From Pseudoalteromonas shioyasakiensis (GTDB lineage Bacteria; Pseudomonadota; Gammaproteobacteria; Enterobacterales; Alteromonadaceae): a DNA stretch of 64,000 nucleotides. Position 1 is the first letter of the stretch; every line of letters begins with the position of its first letter. Position numbers and translations under genes: made by a program. Where the stretch lies: assembly GCF_001550135.1 (NCBI RefSeq), contig NZ_LRUE01000015.1, positions 248,001 through 312,000 on the forward strand. The letters are read 5' to 3'. Below are positions 20,054 through 30,099 of the stretch, piece by piece. Under the pieces are notes generated by a model. The model did no database searches. It saw only the letters and a program-made list of their open reading frames with translations, and had not been told where the DNA came from.

Positions 20054-22114
20054 CTAGAAATTAAACTGGTAGTGTAACGATAAATCTTCTGTTGTACCAG
20101 CGACAGCGCCATTGTCCATACGTGGATCAAACACATTATATTTTTTACCTAACAGATTTTCTGCTTTGAGCATTAGTTGGCTGTTAGCGTTTAGCTGCCA
20201 TTTTAAGCTGCCACCCAATAAACTATAGGCAGACTGTTTAAAGTGAGCACCGGTAACTGAACTTACTTCTACTTTATCACGCCATAGTAGGTTTAAACTC
20301 ACTTGCCAGCTGTCAGATAAATTATAACTACTCACTAAGCTTGCAAAACGCTTAAAGCTCGCATTAATTGGGTCTTCAAAGTATTGCGTATAAGTACCTG
20401 TTACAGAGAACTCTTTACTCGATTGCCAAGTACCATCAAGTTCAATACCGCTGTTTTGGGTGTTAAATGAGTTTGTAAAAGTAAACAAGGCATCATTAGA
20501 TTGCGTTGGCTCAATGTTTATAAAATCATTGAGTTCATTATAAAAAAGCACCGCATTAGCCTGTAACTCTGAGGTTTGATAATGCCAAACAAGCTCAGTG
20601 GTTTTGACCGATTCAGAGCGAAGTGATGGGTTACCTACTGTGACATCATCATTTGAAAAAAGCTCATTAGTAACCGGGGTTCTGAACGATTCGCCATATT
20701 GCACTTTTACGGTATGCTCTGGATTTATTACATAAACACCCGCAAGGCGAGGCGAAAGTTTACTGTCGATGTCTTTCACATCGTCATAGCGTGCCCCTAC
20801 AAATAAAGTAAGTGCATCTGAATAAGGTATTTTTAACTGCCCGTAGGCGCTATATGTTTCGAAGGTATATTTAAGTGATGCAAATTCAGGAAAGTCCATC
20901 ACCGTCACAATACCTTGCTGATAATAAGCGGGGTCAATAATCACTAACATCGACTCATCATCATAGTAATTAGTACGTACCCCAGCTTCGACTTGTTTAG
21001 CCTCTGCGTATTCTATACCAGCGGCAAGCTGCCATTGATTATCAAATTGATAACTCAGTTCAGTCTCAAATTTGCTATCGATCGTTTGCCAAGCTGGACC
21101 AAGTAAAAAGTCAGGTATATCGTCAAACGCAGCGATTAAACCAGCACTTGAGATATTATGTTTAGTGTACGAGTAACTAGAGTCTAGCTTTAACTTGTCG
21201 TTATTAATCCAATTATATTTAATGCCAACAAAAGTGTTATCACTAGTGTGTTGGTTTTGCGTTGAATAGCCGGCAAGGTTTAAAAATTCATCAAGAGAGG
21301 TTTCGTTGTAACGAGCACGTAATTGCAGCTTTTTGTAATCAACACCTGCTTCTAGGTAAAGCGCTTCAAGAGGATCTTTTACTCCTTGCGGGTAGCTTTC
21401 GCCGTCTTTTTGATCATACGAAAAACTCGCAAAGAGTGATGTATCATCATTAAAAGAGGTATTGAACTGCCCTGTTGCCCCGTAGCGACCATTATTGCCA
21501 ACCACAAGTTGCAGAGCATTTCGCTCTTTAGAGGTAACAATATTCATCACCCCTAAAAACGCATTACTGCCATACAGCGCCGAGCCTGGACCGCGAATAA
21601 ACTCTATTTTTTCAATGATTTCAATAGGAATATAAGGCATGTAAACAGAGGCTTTACCAAATGATGATTCATTGACACGCTCACCATTGATCATCACCAG
21701 TACATTGCCGCTATCAAGGTATACACCCCGAGCATGATCTTTAGGCACAGCACCAACCCAATCGCCACGGGTTGATTGCATACCTGGCACAAAATTCATT
21801 ACCTCATAGGCGTTATCAACACCAAGCGCTTGAATTTGTTTACGGCTAAATACACTCATGGTTGAAGGAACAGATGACAAGGTTTCGCTGGTTTTACTAG
21901 CAATATCGACTTGCACATTAAGCAAGTCTTCAAAACTTAAAGAGAATAAGTCTTGCTCGTCAGTCGCATTTGCAACCATTGGAATGGTTGAGGCAACTGC
22001 AATTGAAAAAAGTGCTGAACATCTTAAAAGCTTCACGCTGCGAGATACCTGTACTAATAGCCCATGCTGCAAAAGCAACACCTTGTTTACACTATTAATA
22101 CAAAAGATTGGCAA
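20054..22114 (-). CDS. TonB-dependent outer-membrane receptor, probably co-transcribed with dctBD
   Basis: Up to 686 residues: signal sequence, a plug domain beginning SLSFEDLLNVQVDIASK and containing the FIRGPGSALYGSNAFLGVMN signature, and a 22-strand barrel ending in Phe. The upstream ATG gives a long leader before the hydrophobic signal; a GTG about 27 codons in may be the true start. Only 23 bp separate it from dctB, so it is likely in one operon. The pairing suggests uptake of a bulky or chelated carboxylate, but the ligand is not visible. Confidence 0.88.
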   Translation of the reverse strand: MPIFCINSVNKVLLLQHGLLVQVSRSVKLLRCSALFSIAVASTIPMVANATDEQDLFSLSFEDLLNVQVDIASKTSETLSSVPSTMSVFSRKQIQALGVDNAYEVMNFVPGMQSTRGDWVGAVPKDHARGVYLDSGNVLVMINGERVNESSFGKASVYMPYIPIEIIEKIEFIRGPGSALYGSNAFLGVMNIVTSKERNALQLVVGNNGRYGATGQFNTSFNDDTSLFASFSYDQKDGESYPQGVKDPLEALYLEAGVDYKKLQLRARYNETSLDEFLNLAGYSTQNQHTSDNTFVGIKYNWINNDKLKLDSSYSYTKHNISSAGLIAAFDDIPDFLLGPAWQTIDSKFETELSYQFDNQWQLAAGIEYAEAKQVEAGVRTNYYDDESMLVIIDPAYYQQGIVTVMDFPEFASLKYTFETYSAYGQLKIPYSDALTLFVGARYDDVKDIDSKLSPRLAGVYVINPEHTVKVQYGESFRTPVTNELFSNDDVTVGNPSLRSESVKTTELVWHYQTSELQANAVLFYNELNDFINIEPTQSNDALFTFTNSFNTQNSGIELDGTWQSSKEFSVTGTYTQYFEDPINASFKRFASLVSSYNLSDSWQVSLNLLWRDKVEVSSVTGAHFKQSAYSLLGGSLKWQLNANSQLMLKAENLLGKKYNVFDPRMDNGAVAGTTEDLSLHYQFNF

Positions 22115-22164
22115 GCTTGCAATGTTTTTATAGTTTTAGTTGAAGACTTCTCGGAAGTAGATAC

Positions 22165-22198
22165 AAAAAAACCCACTTTCAGCTAAAAATGGGTTTTA
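22165..22198 (-). terminator. Terminator after the small CBU_0592-like gene
   Basis: ACCCA and TGGGT stem extended by A/T pairs, with a seven-base T-run on the minus strand. It separates the gene at 22220 from the TonB receptor. Confidence 0.7.
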
Positions 22199-22219
22199 AT
22201 TTTATTGAGCTAAGCTTAA

Positions 22220-22489
22220 TTAAGCTGTTTCAACATTACCAGTACGCTTTGCCTTGATGTACTTATATAAACCAATAAGTGACGCCGCTATCCAGAAAAT
22301 TTCGATAACAAAACTAGCAAGGTTAAAGTTATAACAAAGACTAATCAGTAACAGAATCGCACCTGTTAAGTTCATCATGTTATACACAAGGCCGGTTGGC
22401 GATGCTTTATTCAGTTGTAATAAAAAGAAAGCACCAACCACTAAGAATGTGCCTGTCATGCCAATAATATCAAATAAAAGTGCTATCAC
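22220..22489 (-). CDS. Small three-helix membrane protein, CBU_0592-like
   Basis: 89 residues with three hydrophobic segments (about 5-24, 33-50, 55-75) and a basic tail. The pattern GMTGTFLVVGAFFLLQ...NMMNLTGA matches the small CBU_0592 family of inner-membrane proteins, whose role is unknown. It has its own terminator and stands alone. Confidence 0.75.
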   Translation of the reverse strand: MIALLFDIIGMTGTFLVVGAFFLLQLNKASPTGLVYNMMNLTGAILLLISLCYNFNLASFVIEIFWIAASLIGLYKYIKAKRTGNVETA

Positions 22490-22636
22490 GTGCGTGAATC
22501 CATTTTGTTCATGTGTTTATACCCATACAACTGGCCCAATCCATGGGGAGGGTTGTTTTCATTCATTGAAACAGCAAACCGGTCAATAGTATCAGAGCAT
22601 GAGGGATAAACGAGGATAAATGTCCGTATTTTAATT

Positions 22637-22888
22637 CTATTTATGCGTTACCTTACCACCGATAATTTTTAGAGCAGGTGCACCGCGGATCATTGTTTCG
22701 CGGGCGAATTGACGTTGGCAGTCAGGGCAGATACCTGTTTCATTGGTAAAGTCTTGGCTAATACGTTCAACAAAACATTTAACCAACGCTCCTTTTCCAC
22801 CTTTGCGGTATTTAAATAATTGGGTTTTACATTGTGAGCAAAAAATATCGACTGTTTTGGTCGGGCCTTTTTTGTTTGGTTTTGCCAT
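22637..22888 (-). CDS. Small zinc-ribbon protein
   Basis: 83 residues, basic, with two CxxC knuckles (Cys17-Cys20 and Cys54-Cys57) and an extra Cys38, consistent with one bound zinc. It begins MAKPNKKGPTK, resembling nucleic-acid- or ribosome-associated small proteins. No specific family was recognised. Confidence 0.75.
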   Translation of the reverse strand: MAKPNKKGPTKTVDIFCSQCKTQLFKYRKGGKGALVKCFVERISQDFTNETGICPDCQRQFARETMIRGAPALKIIGGKVTHK

Positions 22889-22927
22889 TACAACTACATT
22901 GCTAAAATAAAACCTTACCTTAACATG

Positions 22928-23332
22928 TTAGGGCCAGAGCCCCAAAACTAAGCCGATAACAGAAAACTGTAATATTGAATAACTTGCATTAACTAAGAAC
23001 AATTTTAATGGGCGTTGTTCAAAAATATAGCCAATACCTAAGGCACAGCTAACCCAGCACAAGCCAATAATAAACCCTGTGCCAACAGCTACTCCCACAT
23101 TGACATTTGCGCCAATAAATAACGATAAACTAAATGCAATTAAACAACATAAAACAAAGCTACCGCCAAACACCATAACTGGGTTAATACTCTGTAGGTC
23201 AAGTTCAGTTAAACCACAGCTTTCCATCCAAATACGTTTAAAAAGCCAAGGTGAATACCACACAGCGCCCAATAAGAAAGATGCAAGGGCAGCAAAAAAG
23301 ATCGCGAAGTAATTAAGTTCTGAAAAATGCAT
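22928..23332 (-). CDS. DUF1761 membrane protein
   Basis: 134 residues with four hydrophobic helices. The opening NYFAIFFAALASFLLGAVWY and SPWLFKRIW segment are hallmarks of DUF1761, a family of unknown function. It sits 39 bp upstream of the zinc-ribbon gene on the same strand and may be transcribed with it. Confidence 0.85.
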   Translation of the reverse strand: MHFSELNYFAIFFAALASFLLGAVWYSPWLFKRIWMESCGLTELDLQSINPVMVFGGSFVLCCLIAFSLSLFIGANVNVGVAVGTGFIIGLCWVSCALGIGYIFEQRPLKLFLVNASYSILQFSVIGLVLGLWP

Positions 23333-23484
23333 ACGCCAGACTCATACAACTAACAGGTTTAATTTGACTTTAGTTAAGGATCAGCGATGCAGCAAATCAA
23401 AAAGGCTGAGTTTTGTACCTATTAATATCTAAACCATACTTTAGGATTAACCGCAGAATTATTTCAGTTTAATAAACAATCAAT

Positions 23485-24018
23485 TTAGTGTTGTACGGGT
23501 TTTTTCTGTAATTTACGTTGTAGGGTTCTTCTGTGCATATTCAGTTGGCGCGCAGTTTCAGAGATATTACCATTGTTGCTATGCAATACATGTTGAATAT
23601 GCTCCCACTCAAGACGCTCTGGCGACATTATTTGGCTTGGCTCTGGGTTTACCGATGAGGCACCAGCTTCAACATCACCCAAGATTGTTTTTAATAATGA
23701 ATTGAAATCGACAGGCTTTGGTAAGTAGTCATCAGCACCTAAACGTATAGCTTCTACTGCACTGGCAATACTGGCAAACCCCGTGAGCAATACGATACGA
23801 GCTGAAGGAAATTGTTCTCTTAAAGGTTTAATTAGCGCAAGGCCGTTATCATCCCCGAGTTTTAAATCCACCAGAAAGTGGCTTGCCTCAAAAGTGGTTG
23901 TTTTTTGTAAAGCTTGCTCAGCGTTATGAGCAAGTGAACATGTGAAGCCTTGTTTTGTAAAGCGCCTCGCAAGCGTGCTGGCAAGGTTTGCATCGTCTTC
24001 AATAATTAAAAGTTTCAT
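23485..24018 (-). CDS. RegA/PrrA/ActR-type response regulator
   Basis: 177 residues: receiver domain with Asp51 as phospho-acceptor and a C-terminal Fis-like helix-turn-helix (NISETARQLNMHRRTLQRKL), without an AAA+ domain. This short layout is typical of RegA regulators of redox and respiratory genes. It overlaps the kinase stop by 4 bp, so the pair is one unit. Confidence 0.88.
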   Translation of the reverse strand: MKLLIIEDDANLASTLARRFTKQGFTCSLAHNAEQALQKTTTFEASHFLVDLKLGDDNGLALIKPLREQFPSARIVLLTGFASIASAVEAIRLGADDYLPKPVDFNSLLKTILGDVEAGASSVNPEPSQIMSPERLEWEHIQHVLHSNNGNISETARQLNMHRRTLQRKLQKKPVQH

Positions 24019-25226
24019 ACAATTTTTAAACTAACCATCGCAATCGCGCCTTGCTGTGGGTGATTACTTAGTGTTAATGAGCCATTTAAGCGCTCTAAGG
24101 TTACATTAGAAAGCATAACTGCCATTCCCATTCCATCGCTACTTGGCATGAGCTGACCGCCTAATGATGCCATTTGTTGCTCGCTAAATCCTTGACCGAA
24201 ATCACGTAACGACAATGAAAGTATTTGCTCATCGATTTGCCATTTAGCTTCGATGTTGTGTTGCTGATTATGGTTATTTGCCGATACGGCGTTTTGTAAC
24301 AAGTTTAAAATAGCCGGTAACAGCATAGCATCACTTAAAATCGAACAATCAGGGGCGTCATTTAGCCACTGTAAGCTTTGCTCAGGAAAATGCAGAGTCA
24401 TCGCATCTTGAATGGTATTTTGCAGTGCTTTAGCACTAATCACTTGTTGTGTTTCACCAGTTCTTAGTGCATTTGAAAGTGACCTAAAATGAGCAAGTTG
24501 CTCTTTACACTGAGCTAATGGCTTGGCCATTTCATGCACAATGGGGTCATCAGCTTGTTGCTCTTTAAGCTCTTCAAATAACAGCTGTAAGTTTGCTATC
24601 GGCGTTGCAAGTTGATGCGTTACTTGTGCGGCAGCGCCATCAAGCGTTAATAATTGCTCATGCCTTAATTGTTGCTCGCGGGTACGGGAAATAGTAGCTT
24701 CTCTGGCTCTTAACGTGCTGTTTAATGTGCCAATTACAAAGGCAATAACGATGGCGCTGATAACAAAGTTAATCCACATACCAATAAAATGATGAGTCAT
24801 CTGCATTTGGTGCATGGTGTGTTCGGGCATTTTTATCAGTAAAAAACTATAAGCGGCGATTGCCAGCACAGCCGTGTAAGCAAGCCCTTTCGCATTAACC
24901 GTCACCGCCGCTATCATTATCGGTAACAGTAATAACGAAACAAATGCATTTGTTGCTCCACCACTTAAGGAGAGCAAAATAGTTAAAAACAATAAGTCGG
25001 CTGTCAACTGCATCAACACAGCTGCTGGCTTGGCTTTCGTTACTTTTCTATAAGCGAATATACTTAACAGCTGAAAGATTGCTTCAATACAAATTACAGC
25101 AAGTAAAGGTAATAATGGAATTTGGTATTCAAACAGAAAATATACCGCAATCACAGCAACAAACTGCACGGCGATTGCGGCGCTTCTTAAAATTAGTAGG
25201 CGACTGATCGCCGGATCGGTTTGCAT
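24015..25226 (-). CDS. RegB/PrrB-type sensor histidine kinase
   Basis: 403 residues with six transmembrane helices (to about 175), an H-box region (AAAQVTHQLATPIANLQLLFEEL) and an HATPase domain (NLLQNAVSANN, FGQGF). The membrane layout and partner identify it as RegB-like, the class that senses the quinone pool. I do not see the conserved redox cysteine near the H-box of classical RegB, so its signal may differ. Confidence 0.85.
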   Translation of the reverse strand: MQTDPAISRLLILRSAAIAVQFVAVIAVYFLFEYQIPLLPLLAVICIEAIFQLLSIFAYRKVTKAKPAAVLMQLTADLLFLTILLSLSGGATNAFVSLLLLPIMIAAVTVNAKGLAYTAVLAIAAYSFLLIKMPEHTMHQMQMTHHFIGMWINFVISAIVIAFVIGTLNSTLRAREATISRTREQQLRHEQLLTLDGAAAQVTHQLATPIANLQLLFEELKEQQADDPIVHEMAKPLAQCKEQLAHFRSLSNALRTGETQQVISAKALQNTIQDAMTLHFPEQSLQWLNDAPDCSILSDAMLLPAILNLLQNAVSANNHNQQHNIEAKWQIDEQILSLSLRDFGQGFSEQQMASLGGQLMPSSDGMGMAVMLSNVTLERLNGSLTLSNHPQQGAIAMVSLKIV

Positions 25227-25243
25227 AACGGACTCTTTAAAGC

Positions 25244-25648
25244 TTAATCATCGTCCATTGAAATTGTAAAAACAGCACAAGGCGTTCCTTGATGAAACAC
25301 CATTTGCCATTGTTTACCATTAAAACGCCACAGTGACATACGCACTGAGTAGTTAAACTCTGAGCGAGCTGAACGTCTAAAGGCCGCTTGATAGCTTAGC
25401 TGTGCAATATCATCACTGAGCATTCGGCCTTTAAAATGTTGATTATAAAACTGCGGTACCACCTCAGTTGGTAGGCGGGTTAAAACTTGGAACTTATTAA
25501 ATGACGTGCCATCAGCGGCTATTTCAATAAAATCATCATCAAGTAATGCATCAAGCGCTTCAGCAGATTGACGTACCTCTGGCTCAAGGAGCTGTCGCTC
25601 TGCATCAATTAAATGATTAAATAACGTCTCTTTAATTTTACCGCCCAT
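25244..25648 (-). CDS. DUF4440 / NTF2-like protein
   Basis: 134 residues with the cone-shaped alpha+beta NTF2-like fold expected from the order of helices and strands (EALDALLDDDFIEIAADG..., WRFNGKQWQMVFHQGTP). Such proteins bind small ligands or act as isomerase-like domains. It lies 8 bp after the amidohydrolase and 17 bp before the RegB-like kinase, so these four genes probably form one transcript. Confidence 0.82.
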   Translation of the reverse strand: MGGKIKETLFNHLIDAERQLLEPEVRQSAEALDALLDDDFIEIAADGTSFNKFQVLTRLPTEVVPQFYNQHFKGRMLSDDIAQLSYQAAFRRSARSEFNYSVRMSLWRFNGKQWQMVFHQGTPCAVFTISMDDD

Positions 25649-25656
25649 AGTAACCC

Positions 25657-26967
25657 TTACTGTTTGAGCACTTTACCGCCCTTCATAACAAACTGAACCT
25701 GACTAAGTTCACTAATGTTATCAAGTACATTCATATTCACGCTGATAATATCTGCTTGTTTACCAACACTCAAGTCACCGAGGTTATCACTTTGACCTAA
25801 TAGTTTAGCAGCTTCAACGGTGGCTGATTTAATAGCTTGTTTTGGTGTCATGCCATATTTAACTAATAACTCGAACTCTTTAGCATTATCACCATGCTTA
25901 GATACGCCTGAATCTGTACCAAAGGCTATTTTAACCTTGTTTTTTAACGCCAATTTAAACGATGCTTCCATTTTTGGCGCAACTACTTCGACCTTATCAG
26001 CAATTGCTTTTGGCATATTCGGATTATTAAGTACCTCTTCTTTAACTGTTGCGCCAGCGAGTAAGGTTGGAACTAAATAAGCGTCTTGCTTTTTGAAAAG
26101 CTTAACCGTGTCTTTATCTAAAAAAGAGCCGTGTTCGATTGAATCAACACCTGCTCTAAGTGCTGCTTTTATACCTTCTGTGCCATGAGCATGAGCGGTC
26201 ACTTTGCGGCCTAAATGATGGGCTGTGTTTACAATGGCACTGAGTTCTTCATCAGTAAATTGCTGATTAACCCCTGCCGCTGTATTACTTAATACACCAC
26301 CTGTCGCGGTAATTTTAATTACATCTGCACCGCTTTTAATTACATCGCGTACTGCACGAGTACAATCGGCAGCGCCATCACACACCCCTAAGCCACCCCC
26401 TTCTGTCGCTTTGGTGATATCACGGCGATAGCCATGCATATCACCGTGACCACCGGTCGGTGTGATCATATCTCCCGCTGCAAAAATGCGCGGGCCAACA
26501 ATGTCGCCACGTTCAACTGCTCGCTTTAATGGAAAGATAACTTGATAGCTGCTACCTAGGTCGCGCACAGAGGTAAAACCTGCATCAACCGTACGTTGTA
26601 AGTACTTTAGAGAGCGAAGAGCGTAATCGGCTTCGTATTCAGTTGCCCATTGGTGTGGGTTACGTTTTGCATCTCGCTCAAAGGTAACATGAACGTGCAT
26701 ATCAATCAGACCCGGCAATACCATCTGATTTTTTAAATCAATAACATCTGCATCACTGAGGTTTAATTGCTGCTTTGTTAGAAAACCAGCTTTTATTGCG
26801 GCAATTTTATTGTCTTCAATAACCAGCGTTTGCTGCTCTTTGACATCTTGATCAGTGCCTACCAGAATCTTTCCAGCATGAATAATGGTGGTTTGTGCAT
26901 TAACAGCAAACGAAGATAATAAAGACAGTACCGATAATGTACTTATTTTTAGGTTTATTTTTTTCAT
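25657..26967 (-). CDS. Exported metal-dependent amidohydrolase (Xaa-Pro dipeptidase/prolidase type)
   Basis: 436 residues with a signal peptide ending VNA (about 23). Metal ligands visible: HVHV (His91, His93), a likely carbamylated Lys in ADVIKITATGG, HAHG, IEHG and FGTDSGV. This is the binuclear amidohydrolase pattern of Sgx9260-like enzymes that cleave carboxyl-terminal amino acids from dipeptides or N-acyl amino acids. Exact substrate unknown. First gene of the group with the NTF2-like protein and RegBA-like pair. Confidence 0.9.
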   Translation of the reverse strand: MKKINLKISTLSVLSLLSSFAVNAQTTIIHAGKILVGTDQDVKEQQTLVIEDNKIAAIKAGFLTKQQLNLSDADVIDLKNQMVLPGLIDMHVHVTFERDAKRNPHQWATEYEADYALRSLKYLQRTVDAGFTSVRDLGSSYQVIFPLKRAVERGDIVGPRIFAAGDMITPTGGHGDMHGYRRDITKATEGGGLGVCDGAADCTRAVRDVIKSGADVIKITATGGVLSNTAAGVNQQFTDEELSAIVNTAHHLGRKVTAHAHGTEGIKAALRAGVDSIEHGSFLDKDTVKLFKKQDAYLVPTLLAGATVKEEVLNNPNMPKAIADKVEVVAPKMEASFKLALKNKVKIAFGTDSGVSKHGDNAKEFELLVKYGMTPKQAIKSATVEAAKLLGQSDNLGDLSVGKQADIISVNMNVLDNISELSQVQFVMKGGKVLKQ

Positions 26968-27118
26968 AATCGCCTCTTTTTTATACTAGGTTTAACTTAA
27001 ATACTCAGTAAATGCCATTATTTACGACATAGCGCGGCAATGAACTAGTGTTAACAAGTGAATTTTGATATAACTTCGGAAAAATTTAACAAGTCTGACC
27101 ACATAAAGAGAACACATT

Positions 27119-28192
27119 ATGTCTTATGCCCAAATTACTGGCTGGGGTAAATGTATACCACCAGCAAGCATCAGCAATGATGAAATTAGCAATATTGTTG
27201 ATACCAATGATGAATGGATCACAACACGTACAGGCATCAAATCTCGCCGTGTCAGCCATGTTTCTACTGCCGATTTAGCGACCGTTGCCGCAAAGCAAGC
27301 CCTTGCTTGTGCTGGTGTTGATGGTAAAGACATTGATCTTGTACTTCTTGCGACTTGTACACCATCAACTATGGTGGCAAATACGGCCTCTTTAGTGCAG
27401 AAAAACATTGGTGCGGTTGGCGCAGCAGCAATGGATACTAACGCTGCATGTTCAGGCTTTTTATATGCATTACAAGCAGCAACGGCACAAATTCGTGCAG
27501 GCATGATCAAAAAAGCGGTTGTTATTGCTGCTGAGCGCATGACTTGGTACATCAACTGGGCGCGTCGCGACAGTGCTGTATTATTCGGTGATGGTGCTGG
27601 TGCGGTTGTTTTAGAAGCTTCAGATACACCATCAGGTTTACTTGCGACTAAAACAGGCTGTGACAGTGAAGACCGCGATATCTTGCACATCGAAAACTTT
27701 GGTAGCGATTTAAATAAGTACGAGCCAATTGGCCCGTCTAACTTATTATTCGAAGGTCGCGAAATCTTCAAGCGTGCTGTTAAAGGTATGAGTGAAGCTT
27801 GTGACGACGTGCTGAACCAAGCACAGTTAGAGCTTGATGACATTGACGTATTAGTTCCTCACCAAGCCAATTTACGTATTATCCAAGCTATTCAGCAACG
27901 TTTGAAAGTAGCTGATGAAAAAGTAATGGTGAACATTGCCGACTACGGTAATACGTCTGCTGCAACAATTGCGATTGCAATTTGTGAAGCTGTTGAGCAA
28001 GGCCTTATCAAACCTAACTCAAACATTATGTCAGCGGCCTTTGGTGCAGGTTTAACGTGGGCGGCAAGTTACATTAAATGGGGCGAACGCGTGACACCTA
28101 TTGCAGTGTCTGATGCAGCCTTACCTGAGTGTGATAAAACAGGCCTTGAACTTGTTGCACCAGCTGTTGCAGCATGTAAAGCGGCAGAATAA
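27119..28192 (+). CDS. fabH: 3-oxoacyl-ACP synthase III (FabH-like), stand-alone
   Basis: Condenses an acyl-CoA with malonyl-ACP to start fatty-acid or related chains. 357 residues with the complete triad Cys111 (TNAACSGF), His247 (VPHQANLRI) and Asn277 (YGNTSAAT). It is about 40 residues longer than E. coli FabH because of a C-terminal tail (after about 325) rich in Ala. Not in the usual plsX-fabHDG cluster, so it may serve a special primer or be a second copy. A good terminator follows. Confidence 0.9.
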   Translation: MSYAQITGWGKCIPPASISNDEISNIVDTNDEWITTRTGIKSRRVSHVSTADLATVAAKQALACAGVDGKDIDLVLLATCTPSTMVANTASLVQKNIGAVGAAAMDTNAACSGFLYALQAATAQIRAGMIKKAVVIAAERMTWYINWARRDSAVLFGDGAGAVVLEASDTPSGLLATKTGCDSEDRDILHIENFGSDLNKYEPIGPSNLLFEGREIFKRAVKGMSEACDDVLNQAQLELDDIDVLVPHQANLRIIQAIQQRLKVADEKVMVNIADYGNTSAATIAIAICEAVEQGLIKPNSNIMSAAFGAGLTWAASYIKWGERVTPIAVSDAALPECDKTGLELVAPAVAACKAAE

Positions 28193-28213
28193 TACCCCTA
28201 TTATTTATAGAAA

Positions 28214-28239
28214 AGCGCGGCTTAGTCCGCGTTTTTTTA
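28214..28239 (+). terminator. Rho-independent terminator of fabH-like gene
   Basis: GCGCGG-cttagt-CCGCG stem and a seven-T run, 22 bp after the stop. Confidence 0.85.
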
Positions 28240-28261
28240 TGAGCAAAAAATGGACTATATA

Positions 28262-28648
28262 ATGGAATTATTAGGCATACATCACGCTGCAATCATTTGT
28301 AGCAACTATGAAAAATCAAAGCATTTTTATAATGAAGTATTAAAACTGCCGATTATCCACGAACTATACCGTGCTGAACGTAACTCGTATAAGTTAGATT
28401 TAGCACTTCCTGATGGTAGCCAATTAGAATTGTTTTCGTTTCCTGGAGCGCCACAAAGACCCAGCTATCCAGAGGCACAAGGGCTACGCCATTTGGCGTT
28501 TAAAGTTGCTGATATTGCAAAATCTAAGCAGTACTTAGAACAACAAGGCATTTCGGTTGAAGAAATAAGAGTGGATGAAATCACCGGGAAGCAATTTACG
28601 TTTTTTGCCGATCCCGATGATTTACCGTTAGAGCTTTACCAACTCTAG
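28262..28648 (+). CDS. VOC/glyoxalase-family protein (YaeR/SMU1112c-like)
   Basis: 128 residues. HHAAIICSNYEKSKHFYNEVL at the start and EITGKQFTFFADPDDLPLELY at the end give the His and Glu metal ligands of the vicinal-oxygen-chelate fold, split over two beta-alpha-beta units. I start at the fifth codon Met (28262) since homologues begin MELLGIHH; the ATG at 28250 would add four residues. Substrate unknown; related to lactoylglutathione lyase. Convergent with the next gene. Confidence 0.88.
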   Translation: MELLGIHHAAIICSNYEKSKHFYNEVLKLPIIHELYRAERNSYKLDLALPDGSQLELFSFPGAPQRPSYPEAQGLRHLAFKVADIAKSKQYLEQQGISVEEIRVDEITGKQFTFFADPDDLPLELYQL

Positions 28649-28649
28649 A

Positions 28650-30011
28650 TTATTGGAAGCGATCTTGTAAGTAATTGAACACGGCGCGAATACCCAATGC
28701 CTCACCACCTGTAGGGCGACCTGGTAATGCACGTAAGTTCCAAGCCATAACATCAAAGTGAACCCAAGGAGTACTTGGCTCAATAAACTCTTTTAAATAA
28801 AGAGCAGCAGTGATCGCACCACCAAAAGGAGTGGAAGCACAGTTAGCAATATCAGCTACGTCACTTTTTAATAATGCTTTATATTGATCAAATAACGGAA
28901 GTTGCCATACAGGATCATGGCAGCTTTCGCCTGCATCCATCAATTTGTTAGCAACATCACGGTTATTTGCGAAAAAGCCCGGTAATTCAGTGCCGAGGGC
29001 TACACGACAAGCACCAGTCAGAGTTGCAAAATCAACGATAAGATCGGGGTTATCATTTTGTGCTTCAGCAAGTGCATCACACAGCACTAAACGACCTTCA
29101 GCGTCCGTGTTATCAATTTCTACTGTGATCCCTTTGCGAGTTTTGATCACATCACCTGGTCTAAATGCATTTCGAGAAACCGCATTTTCAACCGCAGGTA
29201 CCAGTACTCGTAAGCGAATTGGTAAGTTGGCAGCCATAATTAACTGGGCAAGACCAATAACATGCGCGGCACCGCCCATGTCTTTTTTCATATTACGCAT
29301 GCCTGAGCTTGGTTTTAAATCTAAACCACCTGAATCAAAACACACGCCTTTACCGACTAAGGTAATCTGTGGAGCATCTTTTGCGCCCCAGCGTAAATCA
29401 AGTAAGCGAGGCTTATTCTCAGACGCACGACCAACCATATGAATTGTCGGGTAGTTTTGCTCTAATAATTCATCACCAACCCACTCACTAAACTCACCAT
29501 CAAAGGTGTCGGCTAAATCAGCCATCACTTGTGATAGGTGTTGCGGCATCATATCTGCAGCAGGCGTATTAACTAAATCACGCACTAAATTAATAGCACT
29601 TGCATGCTGCGATAGACGCTTAACTAAGCTTTCATCTTTAATAGCTAGTGTGGCACGTGGCGATGGTTTTTCTTTATATTCACTAAACTCGTAACCACCT
29701 AACACAAAACCCAGCGCTACTTGTTCTACAAATTTGTCATCACCTTGAATTTGATAACAACCTGCTGGCAGTTTTGTTGATAAGTCACCTGCTAACCAAA
29801 AGTCTTGTAAATCATTAACTAAACAATACACATGCTCAAGTGAACCGGTTTCACTATCAGCAATTAAGGCCATGCCTTTGTTTTTAAAATCACAATTCGT
29901 TAGCCAATTTTGTAAGGCTTGCGGCTGCTCGGTTAACCACGTTGATAGGTCAGCTTTAGCAATAAATGACAGGGGAATTCCCGTAGAAGAATGGCGAATT
30001 AATGAACTCAT
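28650..30011 (-). CDS. Leucyl aminopeptidase family (M17) peptidase
   Basis: 453 residues from the ATG at 30011 (a further 18 codons upstream are open but look non-coding). Two-metal catalytic motifs are present: VGKGVCFDSGGLDLKP (Lys and Asp) and the family signature NTDAEGRLVLCDAL (Asp, Glu, Arg). It releases N-terminal residues from peptides in the cytosol. Shorter in the N-terminal domain than PepA, like the PepB-like/marine group. Its stop lies 1 bp from the convergent VOC stop. Confidence 0.92.
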   Translation of the reverse strand: MSSLIRHSSTGIPLSFIAKADLSTWLTEQPQALQNWLTNCDFKNKGMALIADSETGSLEHVYCLVNDLQDFWLAGDLSTKLPAGCYQIQGDDKFVEQVALGFVLGGYEFSEYKEKPSPRATLAIKDESLVKRLSQHASAINLVRDLVNTPAADMMPQHLSQVMADLADTFDGEFSEWVGDELLEQNYPTIHMVGRASENKPRLLDLRWGAKDAPQITLVGKGVCFDSGGLDLKPSSGMRNMKKDMGGAAHVIGLAQLIMAANLPIRLRVLVPAVENAVSRNAFRPGDVIKTRKGITVEIDNTDAEGRLVLCDALAEAQNDNPDLIVDFATLTGACRVALGTELPGFFANNRDVANKLMDAGESCHDPVWQLPLFDQYKALLKSDVADIANCASTPFGGAITAALYLKEFIEPSTPWVHFDVMAWNLRALPGRPTGGEALGIRAVFNYLQDRFQ

Positions 30012-30099
30012 TAAACGACTCGATATAAAGAAAAGGTATTTAAGCATACCAATATCTTGATACAAAAGGTATAGGCAAAATCAGATAAGCAAAACCTAA

